A stretch of DNA of 64,000 nucleotides from Labrenzia sp. OB1 (GTDB lineage: Bacteria > Pseudomonadota > Alphaproteobacteria > Rhizobiales > Stappiaceae). How positions within the stretch are numbered: position 1 is the first letter of the stretch; the number at the start of each line of letters is the position of its first letter. This document shows, in pieces, positions 60,165 through 64,000 of the stretch. The DNA is taken from the NCBI RefSeq assembly GCF_001624695.1, contig NZ_JSEP01000023.1, positions 1-64,000 of the forward strand, given 5' to 3'. A model generated the notes under the pieces. It did no database searches. It was not told where the DNA came from and was given only the letters and a program-made list of their open reading frames with translations. A program made the translations under genes and the position numbers.

Positions 60165-61637
60165 TCAGGTGCTCCGATCCGGCACCTCGAGGCGGAAACA
60201 GGTGCCCGGGCCGGTGTCGTCGAAGCGGATGCAGCCACCGTGGGCTTTCAAGAGCTCCGCAACGATGGCAAGACCCAGGCCGACGCCGCCGTGCTTGGAG
60301 CCGCTGTGAAAGGCCTTGAAGAGGGCCTTGCGGGTGTTTTCGGGTATACCCGGCCCGGTATCGATCACGGCGATGGAGACGCAGGAGCCGGTGCGCTCGG
60401 CTTCCAGGGTGATCCGCCTGACCAGCGTCGCATCCTTTTCCGCTTCCAGCGCCTGCAGCGCGTTGCGGCAAAGGTTTAGAAGGATCCTGAAAATCTGTTC
60501 CGGATCAGCGTCGATCTCGATCCCCTCCGGAACCTTGTTGTCGAAGGTCACCAACTCGTGGTCCACCAGCCCCAGAACGTCGGCGACATCGTCGCCCACC
60601 CGGCGCAGGGTCAGGAGACGGCGCTGGGGTGCGCGTTCCTGGGCCTTGCCGTAGGACATGACGGCCTGGGTGTAGCTGACGGCCCGGTCGAGGGTTGCCA
60701 GAATCTTGGGGGCAAGCCGGCTGACCGTCGGGTCCGGCACGTGCTCCAGACGCTCCAGAAAGAGCTGCGCCGAAGCGAGAAGATTGCGCAGGTCGTGATT
60801 GATCTTGGAAACGGCAAGCCCCAGGTCGGCCAGCCGCTGCTTCTGGTGCAGGGCCCTCGAGAGGGCCTCCTCCATGCCGGCGAGGCGGATTTCCGCATCT
60901 CCCAGCTCGTCCCGGCGGCCTGACACGTGCATGATGCGCGAGGCGTCCTCCGGGCTTTCGGCGAAGCGCTCCATGGAGCGGGTCAGCCGGCGCAGTGGAC
61001 GGATGAACAATGCCCTCAGGGCGATATAAACCAGGCTGGCGGTGATGATCGAGATCACCAGCGACAGGGCCAGGATTCGGCCCGAGAACGCCAGCATGTC
61101 CTTTTGCAGCAGCGCGACCGGCAGAACCACGTCTACCCGCTCCGTATGGCCCATCTGTCCGGCGCCGATGACCCGCATCACGCCGCCACCGCCATACGTG
61201 AGAATGGCAAAGCTGTTCTGCACCGACGACCAGGGAGAGACATTGGCCATATCGATGACAAAATCGACCTCGTCCGGGACGTTGCTCATGGCGATCAGAC
61301 TGCGGCGGCTGCCCTGATCAAGCGAAATGGCGAGAGCGCCGGTGGTGCGCAGCAATTCTTCCTGGAGCCTGGGGGCAATCGTGTTGGTTTCCGCGAGAAC
61401 AGACGCTGCGACACCTGCCGTGGTGAGGCGTTCCATCAGCCAGGTGTTGCGGAAGTTGGCGATCGAGGGCACGTAGATGCAGATTTCGGCCACCATCACG
61501 AAGACGACGGTCAGGAGCAGCAGCTTGCCGGAGAGACCGCCGAGCCTGTAATGGCCGAAGCTGTCGCCCGTCTGCTGACACCCTGCGTCACCCTCCGGCG
61601 GGACAACCGCTCCATGCGGCGCGCCCTCATGCTTCAT
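60165..61637 (-). CDS. Membrane sensor histidine kinase
   Basis: A 490-residue kinase from the ATG at 61637. Two membrane helices (LLLLTVVFVMVAEICIYV at about 40-57 and ILALSLVISIITASLVYIAL at about 190-210) enclose a periplasmic sensor of about 130 residues. A HAMP-like region follows, then the H-box SKINHDLRNLLA with the phosphorylated histidine, the N-box NLCRNALQALE, and DTGPGIP plus GVGLGLAIV of the ATPase domain. The HDLRN form is that of the HPK4-like class. No response regulator gene is adjacent, so the partner is elsewhere. It is the last gene of an operon with the FAD oxidoreductase and VTT genes, 65 bases apart. Confidence 0.9.
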   Translation of the reverse strand: MKHEGAPHGAVVPPEGDAGCQQTGDSFGHYRLGGLSGKLLLLTVVFVMVAEICIYVPSIANFRNTWLMERLTTAGVAASVLAETNTIAPRLQEELLRTTGALAISLDQGSRRSLIAMSNVPDEVDFVIDMANVSPWSSVQNSFAILTYGGGGVMRVIGAGQMGHTERVDVVLPVALLQKDMLAFSGRILALSLVISIITASLVYIALRALFIRPLRRLTRSMERFAESPEDASRIMHVSGRRDELGDAEIRLAGMEEALSRALHQKQRLADLGLAVSKINHDLRNLLASAQLFLERLEHVPDPTVSRLAPKILATLDRAVSYTQAVMSYGKAQERAPQRRLLTLRRVGDDVADVLGLVDHELVTFDNKVPEGIEIDADPEQIFRILLNLCRNALQALEAEKDATLVRRITLEAERTGSCVSIAVIDTGPGIPENTRKALFKAFHSGSKHGGVGLGLAIVAELLKAHGGCIRFDDTGPGTCFRLEVPDRST

Positions 61638-61702
61638 GTCGCTATGTCCCAAGGTTCCCGACGCCAGATAATGTCTTTATACGCGACCCAATGTGCAACC
61701 GA

Positions 61703-63133
61703 TCATCCGAACTTGCGCAGAAATGCGATTGCACGGCGCACCCAAACATTTTTGGGCGCTTCAGCATAGTATGAAATTGCGGCGCGGCGCACCAGTTCCC
61801 CGAGTGTCGGATACGGTGCAACAAATCCTGCAAGGTCTTTCATGGTCATCTTTTTCGACAAAGCCAGCGAAAGGAGATTGACGATCTCGCCCGCCTGCGC
61901 GCCAACGATATCGGCCCCCAGCAGCCTGCCTCCGGGGCCGGCAATCAGCTTCAGCCTGCCCGTCGTCTCGCCCTCGGACTGTGCCCGGTCGTTGCCTGAA
62001 TAATCCGCGACAAGCACCTTGGCCTTGTCGCCGTATGTCTCCCGGGCAGCCACTTCGGAAAGACCGACGTGGCCAAGTTCCGGAGAAGTGTAGGTGACCC
62101 AGGGCACCATGTCGTCGTTCATCGTCACCGGCAGGCGGAACAGGATGGACCGGATGACCAGCCCGGCCTGATGGCCGGCGACATGGGTGAACTGCAGTCC
62201 GCCAGCGACATCGCCGATGGCATAGATCTTCCGGTTCGCGGTGCGCAGTCCCTTGTCGACACTGATACCTTTCCGGTCGAATACGACCCCGGCGGCTTCC
62301 AGTCCCAGACCTGTGACATTCGGCGCACGTCCGGCCGCCACCAGCAGGTGACTGGCGGAGACCTCAATCGCTTTCCCGTCTTTCGTCTTTGCCGTCACGA
62401 GAATGCCGCCTTCGGTCTTTCCGACCTTCTCTACAGCGGTATTCTCCAGGATCTCGACGCCTTCGGCTTTCAGCGAATCCAGAACGAGCGCGGCCAGCTC
62501 CGGGTCATCCTTTGCCAGCGCTTTCTGCGCTTCGAAGACCGTCACCCTTGCGCCGAGACGGCGATGCGCCTGAGCCATTTCAAGTCCGATCGGACCGCCA
62601 CCGACAATCGCCAGATGCCCGGGCACCTCGCGCAGATCGAAAAGGGTTTCATTGGTGAGCCAGGGCACCTCGTCCAGTCCCGGGACAGGCGGCACCATGG
62701 CCGAGGAGCCGGTGGCGATGACGAAGCGGCGTGCCCTGACCTCATACGCTCCGGCGATCAGCATGTCCGGCGCCGTGAAGGACGCGGTTTCGCGCAACAC
62801 GGTGACGCCGAGCCCTTCGAAGCGTTCCTGCGAATCGTGCGGTTCGATGGTGGCGATCACCTGACGGACATGATCGTTCGCACGGGAGAAGTCGACTGTC
62901 CTGCCTGTCGCCGAAATTCCGAACCTGCTGTTTTTCTCTTCCGCGGCGGCCGCCTTGGCGGCGGCCAGCAGGGCCTTTGAGGGAACACAGCCATAGTTCA
63001 GGCAATCCCCGCCCATCAGGCCCTTTTCGATCAGAACCACCTCGACGCCGAAAGCCGCAGCCGCGGCGGCAACGGATAGTCCGGCGGAACCGGCGCCGAT
63101 CACACAAATATCCGGGGTCAGCAGGTGTGCCAT
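61703..63133 (-). CDS. Mercuric-reductase-like pyridine nucleotide-disulfide oxidoreductase
   Basis: A 476-residue FAD enzyme from the ATG at 63133 (GGAG seven bases upstream). FAD motif ICVIGAGSAGLSVAAAAAAF; redox disulfide GGDCLNYGCVPSKALL; NAD motif LAIVGGGPIGLEMAQAHRRL; the AIGDVAGG motif and a C-terminal dimerisation domain complete the fold. Where lipoamide dehydrogenase has the active-site His-Glu pair (HPTLSE), this protein reads APYPTLGE, so the histidine is replaced. It also lacks the C-terminal CC of MerA. Such enzymes are often fused or linked to TVP38-type proteins, as here with the gene starting at 63978. Substrate is unknown. Confidence 0.85.
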   Translation of the reverse strand: MAHLLTPDICVIGAGSAGLSVAAAAAAFGVEVVLIEKGLMGGDCLNYGCVPSKALLAAAKAAAAEEKNSRFGISATGRTVDFSRANDHVRQVIATIEPHDSQERFEGLGVTVLRETASFTAPDMLIAGAYEVRARRFVIATGSSAMVPPVPGLDEVPWLTNETLFDLREVPGHLAIVGGGPIGLEMAQAHRRLGARVTVFEAQKALAKDDPELAALVLDSLKAEGVEILENTAVEKVGKTEGGILVTAKTKDGKAIEVSASHLLVAAGRAPNVTGLGLEAAGVVFDRKGISVDKGLRTANRKIYAIGDVAGGLQFTHVAGHQAGLVIRSILFRLPVTMNDDMVPWVTYTSPELGHVGLSEVAARETYGDKAKVLVADYSGNDRAQSEGETTGRLKLIAGPGGRLLGADIVGAQAGEIVNLLSLALSKKMTMKDLAGFVAPYPTLGELVRRAAISYYAEAPKNVWVRRAIAFLRKFG

Positions 63134-63168
63134 CTGCGGCTCCAATCTGGGGTATGAACTGCGGAAGA

Positions 63169-63978
63169 TCAGCGGGACCGCAGCTTCTTCAGGATTACGG
63201 GAACAAGACTGACAATGCCGAGCGCGAAAAAAGCAGCCAGAAGCTGGGGCGTGACCAGGGCGGACAATTCGATCCGGCAGCTACCGGCCGCAGCACAGCC
63301 GGGATCCGCCGCCTCCTGCGCCGCAATGACGCTGTCCAGACCGGAACCGATGAAGGTGAAGGCGAAGGTTCCGGGAATGATGCCGGCGAAGGTTGCGAGC
63401 GCATAGGACGGCAGCGGCATGGCGAATATGGCCGGGGCGATGTTCACCAGCCAGAACGGAAAGACCGGCGTCAGCCGCAAGAACAGCAGGTAATTGAACG
63501 CATCGTTGCGAAACCCGTCCGCGAGCCGGGACAAAAACGGTCCGGCGCGACGGGTCAGGACATCGCCCAGGGAGGTTCGGGCGACCAGAAAGACAGCGCA
63601 GGCGCCAAGGGTCGCGCTGAAAACCGTGGCGAAACCGCCGAGGATCCAGCCGAACAGAAACCCACCGGCGATGGTCAGCAGGGACGCGCCGGGAAAAGAA
63701 AGTGCAACCGCCAAGGCATACGTTGCCGCATAGACCACGAGAGCCAGTGCGATATTGGCCTCCACATAGCCGGCCAGTTCCTGCCGCCGCATGATGAGAT
63801 TCGACAGCGTCAGCTGCTTGTGCAGCCCGAGCGCAAAAGCAAGTCCCATCAGGCCCACAAGGACGATCAGCGGCAGCCATGTGCGGATGCGGGCGGAAAT
63901 CGAGCGCTTGCGCGGTTCGCTGGCTGTTACCTCTGTTTCCTTCGGCACGGTCACTGCGCTCGCCTTGTCACCCGGCAT
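63169..63978 (-). CDS. TVP38/TMEM64 (VTT/DedA-like) membrane protein
   Basis: A 269-residue inner-membrane protein with about six helices (first at about 34-52). The VTT-domain core is FPGASLLTIAGGFLFGWILG and the re-entrant loop FLRLTPVFPFWLVNIAPAIF; this superfamily includes lipid scramblases and transporters. A pair of cysteines (ADPGCAAAGSCRIEL) lies in a periplasmic loop and could form a disulfide. It is the first visible gene of a VTT-oxidoreductase-kinase operon, starting 36 bases before the oxidoreductase; more genes may lie beyond the window edge. Confidence 0.88.
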   Translation of the reverse strand: MPGDKASAVTVPKETEVTASEPRKRSISARIRTWLPLIVLVGLMGLAFALGLHKQLTLSNLIMRRQELAGYVEANIALALVVYAATYALAVALSFPGASLLTIAGGFLFGWILGGFATVFSATLGACAVFLVARTSLGDVLTRRAGPFLSRLADGFRNDAFNYLLFLRLTPVFPFWLVNIAPAIFAMPLPSYALATFAGIIPGTFAFTFIGSGLDSVIAAQEAADPGCAAAGSCRIELSALVTPQLLAAFFALGIVSLVPVILKKLRSR

Positions 63979-64000
63979 TTACGGTCCCGTTTTTCTTTCA

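Overview
The window reads as chromosomal DNA of a high-GC alphaproteobacterium of the Hyphomicrobiales (Rhizobiales). Clade markers are a RirA-type iron regulator next to hemP, BA14K and IalB family proteins, the ChoXWV choline transporter with BetI/BetA/BetB, and a sulfite-reduction cluster carrying DUF2849 and DUF934 genes. Gene content fits a marine Roseibium/Labrenzia-like member (Stappiaceae), but the genus is inferred. Apart from the cut-off end of an IS4-family insertion sequence at the left edge there is no prophage, CRISPR array, rRNA or plasmid-type gene. Most of the window looks like ordinary core and metabolic chromosome.

Layout. 1-4.2 kb: IS4 transposase end, an orphan FCD-type GntR regulator, a small P-loop ATPase, and a divergent NmrA-like reductase/LysR pair. 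4.2-9.8 kb: Tat-exported PhoX phosphatase, metallo-beta-lactamase-fold hydrolase, secreted delta-class carbonic anhydrase, VOC and MAPEG proteins. 9.9-14.8 kb: minus-strand sulfur assimilation operon cysG-DUF2849-cysI-cysH-DUF934. 15-24.6 kb: ialB, a thiolase, a GH13 alpha-glucosidase with a LacI-type operator upstream, a family 2 glycosyltransferase, a degenerate receiver/HD-GYP protein, a flavoprotein/DUF188 pair, BA14K and a cold-shock gene.

24.7-31.6 kb is a choline-to-glycine-betaine regulon: choX-choW-choV on the minus strand imports choline, and divergent betI-betA-betB senses and oxidises it. 31.7-32.8 kb is an iron node: hemP and rirA, with two TGA-N9-TCA iron boxes in the hemP promoter and an Irr-box-like site before rirA. 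33-35.3 kb holds an orphan LacI regulator and a BaiN/HI0933 flavoprotein. 35.4-40.1 kb is a complete branched-chain-amino-acid-type ABC transporter (livG-F-H-M-K). 40.8-45.8 kb: a GGDEF/EAL protein, kynureninase and L-serine ammonia-lyase. 45.9-50.5 kb: aminotransferase-anmK-FAD oxidoreductase, followed by a GntR regulator.

50.7-56.1 kb is the least conventional part: a compact minus-strand operon with a membrane-anchored unknown, an exported caspase-fold protein with SEL1-like repeats, a two-domain tandem glycosyltransferase and a small unknown. 56.6-64 kb: second cold-shock gene with a small charged partner protein, a PoxB-type pyruvate oxidase, tRNA-Arg(ACG), and an operon of a VTT/TVP38 membrane protein, a mercuric-reductase-like flavoprotein and a sensor histidine kinase.

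The strongest regulatory finding is the hemP/rirA iron node. The best candidate for an undescribed system is the caspase-glycosyltransferase operon.
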